This document shows, piece after piece, positions 26,839-36,163 of a DNA stretch of 54,629 nucleotides. The DNA is taken from positions 1-54,629 of the forward strand of contig NZ_AAWS01000060.1 of the NCBI RefSeq assembly GCF_000169175.1, given 5' to 3'. Position 1 is the first letter of the stretch; every line of letters starts with the position of its first letter. The notes beneath the pieces are model-generated. The model made no database searches. It saw only the letters and a list, made by a program, of their open reading frames with translations, and had not been told where the DNA came from. Made by a program: the position numbers and the translations under genes. This DNA is from Microscilla marina ATCC 23134 (GTDB lineage: Bacteria > Bacteroidota > Bacteroidia > Cytophagales > Microscillaceae).

Positions 26839-27041
26839 AAATTGGGCAATTAGAGTAAATATACTGTGAATGGGATAAAAAAACGTTTTTAGGTTCCAAC
26901 CTTTGTACCGCATCGCGTGCTTGCATCCCGTTGCAGAACGGGGCAACCATTTTAGCCATTAAGCGGAGCGTAACAATGAGCGGAGCGACAACCATTAGAA
27001 TAACCAGGTTTCGGTTAATCATGCCGTTCCAAGTATAAATA

Positions 27042-28157
27042 CTATTTAGGCACCCGTTTGTACATAATTAAACCAATCAAAGCAAATAAGATATTGGGCA
27101 TCCAGGCAGCAACCAAGGGGGGCAACTCTCCATTTTTACCAATACTCCGGCTCACCATAATCAACATGACATAAATAAAAGCCAGTCCAAACCCCACCGC
27201 TATTTGTAGCCCTGCGCCTTCACGGGTTTTACGGCTCGACACAATTACTCCAATCACGGTGAGAATAATTACGGCAAAAGGATAGGCCATCCGCTCATAA
27301 CGCTCTACCAGATAAGTTTCCAGTTTGCCCACCCCCCGTTGCTTCAGTTCCGCTATATAGGCTTCCAGCTGATCAGACGTAAGCTGTTCATTGAACATGT
27401 ACTTGCTTTCAAAATCTGATGGTTTCAGATTCATCAAAGTATCCAGGCTTTGCCCGTAAGTAATCTTATAGTTGAGAGAATCCCCTCGGTTAAACTCCGT
27501 AATTTTATAGTTTTCCATGACCCACTTTTTGCGGTCTTTGTCCCACAATATGCGTCGGCATTCTACCTTACTGTTTAACTTTTTCTGTTGTCTTTTGCCG
27601 TCATACTCAAAGCCACTGATGTTTTCGAGGGTAAATTTGTAGCCCACATGACTGGTATTGTCGTAGCTTTCTATGTAAGCAAAGGTATTGGGAGCTATTT
27701 TCAAGTGCACATTGCGGTCAGTAAAATAGAACTTGTCTTTGATGTGGGTATTTTCAAACTTGAGCCTTACCCGGTTGGCTTTGGGTATCACCCACCCAAT
27801 GAGGTAAAAGGTAAGTACTGCTATCAGTGAAGAGCCCAGCAGGTAGGGCACCAGCATACGTTTAAAACTTACGCCACTGCTCAAAATAGCAATGATTTCG
27901 GTATGAGTGGCAAGGCGGGCGGTTACAAATACTGTAGCTATAAATATGAGGATAGGACTGAGGGAGTTTGCCCAGTAAGGAATAAAGTTGAGGTAATACT
28001 TCGTAAAGATTTGCCAAACCGTTTGATCCATCTTGTTAAAGTCCCCAATCTTTTCGGTAATATCAATGATCACTATAATAGAGATCAATATAATCACCAC
28101 AAAAAAGAAGGTAACTAAAAATTTCTTTAGTATATACTTGTCTAACCTTTTGAGCAT
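27042..28157 (-). CDS. LptF/LptG-family lipopolysaccharide export permease
   Basis: The 371-residue protein (ATG at 28157, MLKRLDKYILKKFLVTFFFV; a TTG ten codons upstream is less likely) has the YjgP/YjgQ layout: a cytoplasmic helix, two N-terminal membrane segments, a large periplasmic beta domain (about 125-285) and three C-terminal membrane segments (about 290-365). The motif YERMAYPFAVIILTVIGVIVSSRKTREG is typical. With LptB and its partner permease it extracts LPS from the inner membrane. LptF and LptG are not safely told apart in Bacteroidota, so no symbol is given. Confidence 0.88.
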   Translation of the reverse strand: MLKRLDKYILKKFLVTFFFVVIILISIIVIIDITEKIGDFNKMDQTVWQIFTKYYLNFIPYWANSLSPILIFIATVFVTARLATHTEIIAILSSGVSFKRMLVPYLLGSSLIAVLTFYLIGWVIPKANRVRLKFENTHIKDKFYFTDRNVHLKIAPNTFAYIESYDNTSHVGYKFTLENISGFEYDGKRQQKKLNSKVECRRILWDKDRKKWVMENYKITEFNRGDSLNYKITYGQSLDTLMNLKPSDFESKYMFNEQLTSDQLEAYIAELKQRGVGKLETYLVERYERMAYPFAVIILTVIGVIVSSRKTREGAGLQIAVGFGLAFIYVMLIMVSRSIGKNGELPPLVAAWMPNILFALIGLIMYKRVPK

Positions 28158-28278
28158 TATTTTAATTGTATAATTGCCAACTTTCAAATATAGAACGAAA
28201 ATTCTAATCTTTTTGGCTCATTTCTACATTCCACCGAAAAAATATAAGGGAGTAGTAGCTTCAAGCTTTTAGCAAAAA

Positions 28279-28468
28279 GCAACAAGTTTGAGGCTGTTAT
28301 TCAAGTTTGTCTTGGGTAACCTGTACTTATACTTGTTGCTTGAAGCTTATAGCTAGTCACTAATAGTGTTCAAACTTTTAGCAACAAGTTTGAGGCTGTT
28401 ATTCAAGTTTGTCTTGGGTAACCTGTACTTATACTTGTTGCTTGAAGCTTATAGCTAGTCGCTAATAG
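28279..28468. repeat. 88-bp direct repeat, two copies
   Basis: 28279-28366 and 28381-28468 are identical but for one base (A/G near the end). The unit starts GCAACAAGTTTGAGGCTG and contains CTTGTTGCTTGAAGCTTATA. The second copy abuts the tgt stop codon. Related AAGCTTCAAGCAACAAG text is found near 19300-19335. Confidence 0.85.
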
Positions 28469-29599
28469 CTACAAACGTTGCATCAAGTGCTTTACCATCT
28501 TGTTTTTCCATTCAAGAAAAGTACCCGCCAATATTTGCTCACGGGCTTGCTTTACCAACCAAAGGTAAAAAGTAAGGTTATGCACTGAGGCTATTTGTGC
28601 GCCCAGCATCTCTTTGCAATGCACCAGGTGGCGCAGGTAACCCTTGGAGTAAAAAGTGCTGACATAGCCCCCCAGGTGTTCATCTATAGGCGTTTGGTCA
28701 TCCTCCCATTTTTTATTCTTGATATTGATCACCCCCTGGGTCGTAAAAAGCATTCCATTGCGGGCGTTGCGGGTAGGCATTACACAGTCAAACATATCTA
28801 CCCCCAGCGCAATCCCTTCCAGAATGTTTTCGGGAGTACCTACCCCCATCAGATAGCGCGGCTTGTCTTTGGGCAAAATACTGCATACCAATTCAGTGCT
28901 TTCATACATTAGTTCATGCGGCTCTCCCACAGACAACCCACCTATAGCATTGCCATCTCGCTCAAAGCTTGCGATTACCTCGGCAGACTGTTTTCTTAGG
29001 TCTTTGTAAGTACTGCCTTGTACAATCGGAAAAAGCGTTTGGTCATACCCATACAAAGGTTGGGTAGCGTCAAACCGGTCGCAACAGCGCTTTAGCCAAC
29101 GGTGGGTCATTTCCATAGACTTTTTGGCGTAGTCATATTCACAAGGGTAAGGGGTGCACTCATCAAACGCCATCATAATATCGGCACCAATGGCACGCTG
29201 AATGTCCATGACGGTTTCGGGGCTAAAGTGGTGCTTTGACCCGTCGATGTGTGATTGAAAAGTAACTCCTTCTTCTTTTATTTTGCGAATACCCGCCAGC
29301 GAATATACCTGGTAGCCACCACTATCGGTCAGAATGGGGCGATCCCAACCATTAAATTTATGTAAACCACCAAATTTTTTGAGAATATCAAGCCCAGGAC
29401 GAAGGTAAAGGTGGTAGGTGTTCCCCAAAATAATCTGAGCATTGATGTCTTCTTTGATTTCTCTCTGATGAACCGCTTTTACAGTGCCAGCGGTGCCTAC
29501 CGGCATAAAAATAGGGGTTTGTATATCACCGTGGGCGGTGGTCATTACACCAGCCCGGGCACTGCTGTTAGGATCGGTGGCTTTTAGTTCAAATTTCAT
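28469..29599 (-). CDS. tgt: tRNA-guanine transglycosylase (queuine tRNA-ribosyltransferase)
   Basis: The 376-residue protein matches bacterial TGT along its length: TDSGGYQVYSL with Asp92, QGSTYKDLR, GGLSVGEP, YLMGVGTPENILEGIALGVD and FDCVMPTRNARNG. The family swaps guanine 34 of GU(N) tRNAs for preQ1 in queuosine synthesis. The usual zinc ligands CxCxxC are replaced here (Leu309, Gly311, Ser314 by alignment to the YSR/YSK motif) while the fourth ligand His340 remains. A good promoter lies 58 bp upstream. Identity is certain despite the altered zinc site. Confidence 0.96.
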   Translation of the reverse strand: MKFELKATDPNSSARAGVMTTAHGDIQTPIFMPVGTAGTVKAVHQREIKEDINAQIILGNTYHLYLRPGLDILKKFGGLHKFNGWDRPILTDSGGYQVYSLAGIRKIKEEGVTFQSHIDGSKHHFSPETVMDIQRAIGADIMMAFDECTPYPCEYDYAKKSMEMTHRWLKRCCDRFDATQPLYGYDQTLFPIVQGSTYKDLRKQSAEVIASFERDGNAIGGLSVGEPHELMYESTELVCSILPKDKPRYLMGVGTPENILEGIALGVDMFDCVMPTRNARNGMLFTTQGVINIKNKKWEDDQTPIDEHLGGYVSTFYSKGYLRHLVHCKEMLGAQIASVHNLTFYLWLVKQAREQILAGTFLEWKNKMVKHLMQRL

Positions 29600-29656
29600 A
29601 ACTTGATGCGGTAAAAACTGTGAAAACTATTGTACAAGGGACCTAAAAAAAGGCAA

Positions 29657-29689
29657 CAAAGATAGGGCTGTTCATCAGTGATTTGCAAA
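29657..29689 (-). promoter_or_regulatory. Bacteroidota-type promoter of tgt
   Basis: On the minus strand TTTG (29686-29689), 21 bp spacer, TATCTTTG (29657-29664): a full match to the -33/-7 consensus. The rest of the 320-bp intergenic stretch 29600-29918 shows nothing else certain. Confidence 0.75.
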
Positions 29690-29918
29690 ATAATTTGAAC
29701 ACTATTCTTATATTGTTTTGTTTTGTGGCACAAACACTCCGCAGTGATTTTAGTCAAAGTTGTTTGCTGTTTATCAGTTATTGATGAATTTAAAAACTAT
29801 TTAATTGGGTGTTTAGGCATACAACCGAAACACTTTTAAAAATAAAGTGAGTACACAACCTTAATATAAAATACTGGTTTACAGCATTTAACAAGGTGAA
29901 CATTTACTCGAATCAGCT

Positions 29919-31130
29919 ATGGACTATCGACTAAATACTATGGACTATTGTGACACAAACACCACCAACCATTTCATCCAAGTGACTTATTTATTATTCA
30001 GTTTATTATTGATTGTTACGCTGGGGCAACTATTTTTTTTGCTCAGGTTTTTTGCCCGGCTTGCCCGGCATCCATTGCTTGCATTGCCTCAGAAGGAACT
30101 GTCCTTGTTTCAGTTATCATTGCCTCAAGTATCGGTTGTAATATGCGCCCACAATGAATTACCCCGCCTCAAAAAATTCTTACCTGGTATACTGGCCCAA
30201 CAACACCCTGAGTTTGAAGTCATCATTGTCAACGACCGCTCAACCGATGCATCGGCAGCCTGGCTCGAAGCCCAAATGTCCATCCATAGTAGTTTGTGTG
30301 TGGTCACTATAGATCAAACTCCAGAGGGTTGGAATGCCAAAAAACACGCCTTGGTGCAAGGGGTAAAAACAGCCCGTTATGACGTAATATTATTGACCGA
30401 TGCCGACTGTGCGGTCAATTCGCCCCACTGGATACAACACATGTGTCAGCCTTTGCTTGATCCTCATATAGAAATTGTGCTAGGTTTTTCGCCTTATTTT
30501 AAACATAAAGGGGTACTTAACTGGTTTATACAATATGAGACCTTCTTTACAGCAATACAATACCTGTCTTTTGCTTTATTGGGTAAAGCTTACATGGGAG
30601 TAGGGCGTAATTTAGCCTATAGGCGAAAATTATTTGCTAATGGAGAAATACTTGAGCGGTTCAAGGGAATTACCGGGGGCGACGATGATTTATTTATCAA
30701 TCAGGTAGCCAATGCCCATAATACAAGCGTATGTATGCACCCGGAAGCGCACATATTGTCAGTGCCTAAAACTACCTGGACTGACTGGTATCGTCAAAAA
30801 TTACGACATTTGTCAGTAGGAAAACTCTACCAGGCTAAATATCAGTACTTGTTAGGTTTTTTACTGTTTACACAAACTTTATTTTGGTTTTTGAGTATTT
30901 TAGGGACGATATTTGAGCTATATAATTCAAATGAACCAATATTTGAAGGAATAATTTTTCTATTTTCATTGAGAATGTTAGTTTTACTATCAATTTATAA
31001 TGTAATAATTCGTAAATTGCGTATTGATGTAAACGTGTGGTGGATTCCTACATTGGATTTTTTGTACATTTTTTATATATTTATCATAGGATCATTAGCA
31101 ATTAGCAGAAAGAGAATAAAATGGACGTAG
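29919..31130 (+). CDS. Membrane-bound family 2 glycosyltransferase
   Basis: The 403-residue protein has an N-terminal membrane helix (about 23-46), a GT-A domain (about 70-300) with VSVVICAHNE, IIVNDRSTD, the metal-site LLTDADCA (Asp161/Asp163) and ITGGDDDLFINQV, and three or four C-terminal membrane segments (about 312-395). It transfers an activated sugar to a lipid or glycan on the cytoplasmic face; acceptor unknown. ATG at 29919; a second ATG at 29940 is possible. The last 10 bp overlap the sigma-factor start, so the two genes form an operon. Confidence 0.88.
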   Translation: MDYRLNTMDYCDTNTTNHFIQVTYLLFSLLLIVTLGQLFFLLRFFARLARHPLLALPQKELSLFQLSLPQVSVVICAHNELPRLKKFLPGILAQQHPEFEVIIVNDRSTDASAAWLEAQMSIHSSLCVVTIDQTPEGWNAKKHALVQGVKTARYDVILLTDADCAVNSPHWIQHMCQPLLDPHIEIVLGFSPYFKHKGVLNWFIQYETFFTAIQYLSFALLGKAYMGVGRNLAYRRKLFANGEILERFKGITGGDDDLFINQVANAHNTSVCMHPEAHILSVPKTTWTDWYRQKLRHLSVGKLYQAKYQYLLGFLLFTQTLFWFLSILGTIFELYNSNEPIFEGIIFLFSLRMLVLLSIYNVIIRKLRIDVNVWWIPTLDFLYIFYIFIIGSLAISRKRIKWT

Positions 31131-31738
31131 GCAAATCAAACAAACAATTTTCGGAAAAAGCTCTCAGAGATTTCAAACTAATTGATTTAGCAAAAGAAAA
31201 TGGCGACCAAAAAGCCTACGCTGAATTAATGGATCGTTACCGTAAGCCATTGTATCATACGATGCTTAAAATGGTGAAAAACACCGACGATGCCGAGGAT
31301 TTAACTATCGAAGCTTTTGCCAAGGCCTTTAAAGGATTGAGTAAGTTTAAGAAAGAATATACTTTTAGCACCTGGTTGTTTCGTATTGCTACCAACAACT
31401 GTATAGATTTTATTAGAAAGAAAAAACTGGAAACCCTCAGCATCAGTTCTTCTTTCAAAGATGATAATGGTGAAGAAGTGGGACTAGACATCAAAGACGG
31501 CAATCGTGACCCTCAGGAAGAGGCCATCAGAAGTCAAAAAATAGAATTGATGCAACTCATTGTAAACAAGCTTCCGCCCAAATACCAAAGGTTGGTAGAG
31601 CTACGCTACTTTAAGGAGTTCTCTTATGATGAAATAGCCAAAGAAATTGAAATTCCACTGGGCACCGTAAAAGCCCAACTGCACCGTGCCAAAGAACTAT
31701 TGTTTGACATGGTCAAAGATAAAAGACACTTAATTTAA
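31121..31738 (+). CDS. ECF-type RNA polymerase sigma factor
   Basis: The 205-residue protein has sigma-70 region 2 (about 25-95: YAELMDRYRKPLYHTMLKMV, DAEDLTIEAFAKAF, FSTWLFRIATNNCIDFIRK) and region 4 (about 145-200: LPPKYQRLVELRYFKEFSYD, IPLGTVKAQLHRAKELLF). No anti-sigma gene is adjacent. Its overlap with a glycosyltransferase gene is shared transcription, not proof of a common role. A bidirectional terminator follows. Confidence 0.92.
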   Translation: MDVGKSNKQFSEKALRDFKLIDLAKENGDQKAYAELMDRYRKPLYHTMLKMVKNTDDAEDLTIEAFAKAFKGLSKFKKEYTFSTWLFRIATNNCIDFIRKKKLETLSISSSFKDDNGEEVGLDIKDGNRDPQEEAIRSQKIELMQLIVNKLPPKYQRLVELRYFKEFSYDEIAKEIEIPLGTVKAQLHRAKELLFDMVKDKRHLI

Positions 31739-31800
31739 TATGGTTTATATCTTAAAATGGTTAAGCCCTTGATGACTTAATCATTTTTTTTATAAAAAGA

Positions 31801-31842
31801 ACCCTCATTGTTTTTTGAAGCAATGAGGGTTTTTCTTTTTTA
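31801..31842 (+). terminator. Terminator after the sigma-factor gene
   Basis: ACCCTCATTG, loop, CAATGAGGGT then T-rich tail. An A-rich run on the left side may let it serve the converging redoxin gene too. Confidence 0.85.
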
Positions 31843-31906
31843 TATAGCCTATCAAACTAACTTTTTTGCTTTACTTAGGAATGGTGTAAAAATAAAGTTC
31901 TATTCC

Positions 31907-32467
31907 TTAGCTTTGGTCTACTGGTACATTATTTAAAATAAACTCAAAGAAAGTGTTTCCATTGATTTTTTGCACCAACTCGTGGTGACGGTTATAGATA
32001 AATACACTGGGAGTCATGACATGGCCAAAGTAATCAAATATTTTTTTCTCTTCAATTTGCATTACCCTATAGTTGTCATACTTATTCATCTCATAAGCCT
32101 CATCAAACGTTTTCAGTGCTTTGATTGGCTCACTGGAAAACAGAATTACTTGTTTACCTTTTAACTGGTTAGCGTGTTTGACCAGGTTCTTGGCGTTGTC
32201 TTGACAATGATGACACAAAGAATTGAACAAGAAAAACATGGTGGTTTTTTTGTCAAGGTCTTTGCGCGTAAAGGGTTTCCCGTCAAGGGTAGTAAATTGT
32301 ACATCGGGTATTTTCTGAGCTTGAGGGTTGGGCTTGTCATTGGTAATTATTTTTCTGGCGTTAACCCCACTGTTTACTCCTCCTTTAGAGTTTTGGCAGC
32401 TCCACATGCTTAACAAAAGCACTAAAATGAGCAGCAACCCTCCTAATCCAACAATTCTTCCTTTCAT
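31907..32467 (-). CDS. Thioredoxin-like (redoxin) lipoprotein
   Basis: From the ATG at 32467 (MKGRIVGLGGLLLILVL) the protein has 186 residues: a lipoprotein signal with SMWSCQNS, then a thioredoxin fold with PDVQFTTLDGKPFTRKDL, FFLFNSLCHHCQDNAKNL as the active-site CHHC, and the cis-proline loop VMTPSVFIY. It is likely anchored in the periplasm as a thiol oxidoreductase or peroxiredoxin-like protein. The longer frame to 32533 adds a non-leader stretch and is rejected. Convergent with the sigma gene. Confidence 0.87.
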   Translation of the reverse strand: MKGRIVGLGGLLLILVLLLSMWSCQNSKGGVNSGVNARKIITNDKPNPQAQKIPDVQFTTLDGKPFTRKDLDKKTTMFFLFNSLCHHCQDNAKNLVKHANQLKGKQVILFSSEPIKALKTFDEAYEMNKYDNYRVMQIEEKKIFDYFGHVMTPSVFIYNRHHELVQKINGNTFFEFILNNVPVDQS

Positions 32468-32609
32468 TTTGTATGTACGTTTAAATGTTTGTGTAATATA
32501 TAATAATTGCTCATTACAGCATGTTGCAGGCAAACTACTGAGAGCAGTTGCACAAAAATAATAATTTTACGCAAAATCGGGTGAGAAAATAATTGTTTGA
32601 TAGTATAGA

Positions 32610-33380
32610 TTAAAACTGTAGCCTGAAATGCTGTACCGGTTGATTTTTCCTAAAAAAAATCAATCCTACCCTAAATAAGTCGATGCTAAGGGTTACTTCG
32701 GGGTGTTGCCTGATAGTTTGCCAGGCTTGTTGCATTTCTGCCGACCAGTAGATGTCGTCAAACACAAATAGGCTGTTTTCGTGTGCCTGGGCCAAGCAAA
32801 GCTCAAAATATTGCAGGGTAGGTGTGTAGCGGTGGTTGGCATCAAAAAACACAAAGTCGAGCAGGGGCAGGGTGTCCAGTATTACAGGCAGTGTATGGTC
32901 AATATTGCCTTCAGCCACGTGAATGTGGTGGCCACTGCTTTGAGCAAAGTTTTTTCGGGCAATGGCAGCTATATTGGGGCAGCCTTCCAGCGTAGTAATA
33001 TGGGCCTTGGGGTTGGCTTGAGCAAGGTACAGGGTATTAATACCCAGCGAAGTGCCCAGCTCTACGATGGTTTTAGGTTGGAATTTACGGACAAGTTTGA
33101 AAAGTAATTGACTGGTTTTTCGGTTAGAAACAGCGTACCGGGCAATTTGGCTCACTTTACGTGTGTTGTTAGAACTTTTTCTAGAGCCTGCTCCCAAATC
33201 TTTGATGGCAATAGACTGATGATTTTTGAGCAAACTCTTTCTTAGCTGTTCTATAGGTATAAACTCACGGTATTTTTTTGAGGATTTAATCGTTTGGGTA
33301 TATAACTCAAACACAAAAGGTGAATGTACCGAACGTACTGTTTTTGCCGTAACTAAATGGCGTAAATATTCTTTTATCAA
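32610..33380 (-). CDS. Class I SAM-dependent O-methyltransferase
   Basis: The 256-residue protein has motif I IVELGTSLGINTLYLA, the acidic residue TLEGCP, LDFVFFDANHRYTPTLQYFE and FDDIYWSAEM, as in O-methyltransferase family 3-like enzymes of Bacteroidota. The N-terminus (KEYLRHLVTAKTVRSVHSPF) is family-like. An in-frame stop lies 10 codons upstream and no ATG fits, so the TTG at 33380 is the start. It ends 17 bp after the apaG stop region on the same strand. Substrate unknown. Confidence 0.85.
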   Translation of the reverse strand: MIKEYLRHLVTAKTVRSVHSPFVFELYTQTIKSSKKYREFIPIEQLRKSLLKNHQSIAIKDLGAGSRKSSNNTRKVSQIARYAVSNRKTSQLLFKLVRKFQPKTIVELGTSLGINTLYLAQANPKAHITTLEGCPNIAAIARKNFAQSSGHHIHVAEGNIDHTLPVILDTLPLLDFVFFDANHRYTPTLQYFELCLAQAHENSLFVFDDIYWSAEMQQAWQTIRQHPEVTLSIDLFRVGLIFFRKNQPVQHFRLQF

Positions 33381-33397
33381 TGTAAAGCGATTTGAGA

Positions 33398-33784
33398 TTA
33401 ATTAAGCAAATAGGGCAAAATTAACACAAATTCGGGAATTACTACTTTAAATTGTTTACCATCTACTACGCGCTCCATCAAATAAGTACCGTTCATTTTG
33501 CCAATACCTGTTTTTAGGTTGCAGCCAGATACATACTGGTGAGTTTCGCCAGGCTCAAGCACAGGCTGTTGACCTACCACCCCCTCGCCTTCGACTTCTT
33601 TTTGAGTGTTGTTAGAATCATATATAAACCAATGTCTGCGAAGCAACTGTACTGTATAGGCACTGCAGTTTTCAATGGTAATGCGGTAAGTAAATACATA
33701 ATGCGATTGTCGGGGGCTTGAATAATCTGCCTGATACTCTGTGACAACACTTACCTTTACGCCATCAGTAATTTGTGTAATCAT
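33398..33784 (-). CDS. apaG: ApaG-domain protein
   Basis: The 128-residue protein has the ApaG pattern: SVVTEYQADYSSPRQSHYVF, YRITIENCSAYTVQLLRRHW, VEGEGVVGQQPVLEPGETHQ, YVSGCNLKTGIGKMNGTYLM. The family is a single FN3-like beta-sandwich linked to Co/Mg ion homeostasis and Ap4A metabolism; the biochemical role is not settled. ATG start. Upstream of and co-directional with the methyltransferase, 17 bp apart. Confidence 0.93.
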   Translation of the reverse strand: MITQITDGVKVSVVTEYQADYSSPRQSHYVFTYRITIENCSAYTVQLLRRHWFIYDSNNTQKEVEGEGVVGQQPVLEPGETHQYVSGCNLKTGIGKMNGTYLMERVVDGKQFKVVIPEFVLILPYLLN

Positions 33785-33948
33785 CTTATTATATGGTTAA
33801 TGTTTGTAAAAATGAGAGAGAGGAATAACATCCTGTATTTTTGAAAACAAAGCTTTTAAATATAGACTTTACTTTTCGATTAGCAAATTTTTTTCCAAAA
33901 AAATTGTTTTGTACTTTTAGCCATTAATTTACCTAATAAAAACACTGT

Positions 33949-34605
33949 ATGGACGTAAAAATAGCAGATTCCTGGAAGGAAAAACTACAAGAAGAGTTTG
34001 AAAAGTCTTATTTTAAGGATTTGGTAGCATTTGTAAAAGATGAATACCTCAGTCAAACAGTATACCCTCCTGGTAATCAGATTTTTAATGCCTTTGATAA
34101 ATCTCCTTTTGACCGGACGCGTGTGGTAATCATAGGGCAAGACCCTTACCACGGAGCGGGGCAGGCAAATGGTCTTTGTTTTTCGGTGAGCGATGGAGTA
34201 AGAATTCCTCCCTCTTTGCGCAATATTTTCAAGGAAATTAACCAGGATTTGGGAAAAGATATTCCCAAGTCGGGAAACCTGGAACGTTGGGCAGAGCAAG
34301 GAGTGTTGCTGTTGAATGCTACTTTGACAGTAAGGGCCAAAACTGCCGGATCGCATCAAAACAAAGGCTGGGAACAGTTTACCGATGCGGTGATCAAGGC
34401 CATTTCGGATGAAAAAGAAAATGTAGTGTTTTTGTTGTGGGGAAGATACGCACGTGACAAAGGTAAAGTGGTAGATCGCAACAAGCATTGTGTGCTGGAG
34501 GCCCCTCACCCTTCGCCTATGGCAAAAGGCTTTGTGGGATGTCGTCACTTTAGCCGTGCCAACGAATTTTTGAAATCCAAGGGATTGGCAGAGATTGATT
34601 GGTAG
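33949..34605 (+). CDS. ung: Uracil-DNA glycosylase, family 1
   Basis: The 218-residue protein carries the water-activating motif VIIGQDPYHGAGQANG (Asp65) and the minor-groove loop APHPSPMAKGF (His187), plus NIFKEINQDLG and GVLLLNATLTVR. It removes uracil from DNA in base-excision repair. Full family length, ATG start preceded by TTTTG and TACTTTTA, a weak promoter-like match. Divergent from apaG. Confidence 0.97.
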   Translation: MDVKIADSWKEKLQEEFEKSYFKDLVAFVKDEYLSQTVYPPGNQIFNAFDKSPFDRTRVVIIGQDPYHGAGQANGLCFSVSDGVRIPPSLRNIFKEINQDLGKDIPKSGNLERWAEQGVLLLNATLTVRAKTAGSHQNKGWEQFTDAVIKAISDEKENVVFLLWGRYARDKGKVVDRNKHCVLEAPHPSPMAKGFVGCRHFSRANEFLKSKGLAEIDW

Positions 34606-34766
34606 TGCAAATAAACTTATAGAATAGCGAGGTACCAAAGGGGCAATGTTTGCCCTTTTGGTGCTTTAGCGTCTGGTGTATTTGTGGGGAGGGAGTGTTA
34701 TACTCAAACGGTGGAGCAACTGCATTGTGATGTATATGACGACTCTCGACAATATAAAACAACCTT

Positions 34767-35918
34767 ATGAAAACTTACCGTATTTTAGTAGCAGACGATC
34801 AGCCTGGCAATCTCGACACTATTATCAGGTATCTGGAAGAATCGTCGGGTATTTACAGCATTCTAAATGCCACCAATGGAAAGATAGCTTGTAAAGTAGC
34901 CGAAAAAAAACAGCCTGACCTCATTATTATGGACTGGGAAATGCCCGTAATGTCGGGGATAGAAGCCATTCGTTACCTTAAGGCGCAAGACGTAACCAAG
35001 GACATTCCTATTATTATGGCTACTGGGGTGATGTTGTCACCTGCCCATTTGAAGGTAGCCCTGGATGCTGGAGCCATTGACTATATTAGAAAACCTATCG
35101 AGCGTACCGAATTATTGGCGAGGGTAAACTCTATTCTCAAGCTTGCCGATTCGTATAAGATGATCAAAGAACAAAATGAAAATATTCAATCAACCAACAA
35201 AAGACTTTTGGAGCTCAACTACGAAAAAGATCAATTGATTCACGTAGTAGCACACGACTTAAAAGTACCTTTGAGTCATATGTCGAGCCTGGTACATATC
35301 ATTGACCCTAATGCCGACAACCTGACCGAAAAACAAGCGGCGTTTCTGCAAATGATTGGGCAGTCGTCGGATCGGTTGATTAAACTTATCAATAAGATTT
35401 TAGACATAGAAGCCATAGAGTCTAAGAAAGCAAAGCTGCACATGGAGCCAGTAGACATCAGGTTACTACTAAGGCAGGTATCAGAAGAGTTTACCCACGT
35501 AGCCATACGCAAAAACATAGAAATTATTAGTCAGATTGGCGAAGGCATTGTGTGGGCAGATAAAACCCATCTGACCCAAATACTTGAAAATCTGTTGTCT
35601 AACGCGGTTAAATTTTCGCCCAAAAATAGCCAGGTACAAGTACATTGTGTAGCAGCTGAAGGCAATATAAGGGTAGAAGTGCAAGATCAGGGAAAGGGCG
35701 TACTGCCCGAAGAAATGTCTCAGCTATTTATCAAATACCAAAAACTATCGACGCGCCCCACTGCCGGAGAAAAATCTACTGGCTTGGGGTTGTCTATAGT
35801 AAAACAATATGTAGAGGCAATGCAAGGACGGGTTTGGTGCGAAAGTACTCCAAAAAAAGGAGCTAAATTTATTGTAGAGTTTGCCCAGCATAACCCTGCA
35901 GTACAATCAAACACTTGA
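34767..35918 (+). CDS. Response regulator fused to a cytoplasmic histidine kinase
   Basis: The 383-residue protein has an N-terminal receiver domain (1-125; Asp56 in LIIMDWEMP, Lys in IRKPIERTEL), a short coiled linker, HisKA with His163 (HVVAHDLKVPLSH) and HATPase_c (N box NLLSNAVKFS, DQGKGV, STGLGLSIVKQYVEAM). No membrane segment. The receiver-first order suggests an intermediate in a phosphorelay, with a signal received from another kinase. ATG start. Stand-alone. Confidence 0.92.
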   Translation: MKTYRILVADDQPGNLDTIIRYLEESSGIYSILNATNGKIACKVAEKKQPDLIIMDWEMPVMSGIEAIRYLKAQDVTKDIPIIMATGVMLSPAHLKVALDAGAIDYIRKPIERTELLARVNSILKLADSYKMIKEQNENIQSTNKRLLELNYEKDQLIHVVAHDLKVPLSHMSSLVHIIDPNADNLTEKQAAFLQMIGQSSDRLIKLINKILDIEAIESKKAKLHMEPVDIRLLLRQVSEEFTHVAIRKNIEIISQIGEGIVWADKTHLTQILENLLSNAVKFSPKNSQVQVHCVAAEGNIRVEVQDQGKGVLPEEMSQLFIKYQKLSTRPTAGEKSTGLGLSIVKQYVEAMQGRVWCESTPKKGAKFIVEFAQHNPAVQSNT

Positions 35919-36163
35919 TTGAATGGTACAACCACCCGGGTGACCGTATAATGGTACCTTTTGAATGTACGACACAGCAGTAAAGCGAAATATTATCGCT
36001 GAAACATGTTTTTTTTCAAAATATCCTACACGAAGTGCAGTTAGTGTATTTGAACCGTTAAATTTGTTACCTGCTAATATTACATAATTATTAATTGTTA
36101 ATCATCGTTTTATGAGTCCACAACTAGTAATTATACCTAAGCATAACATATATTTAAAACCGT

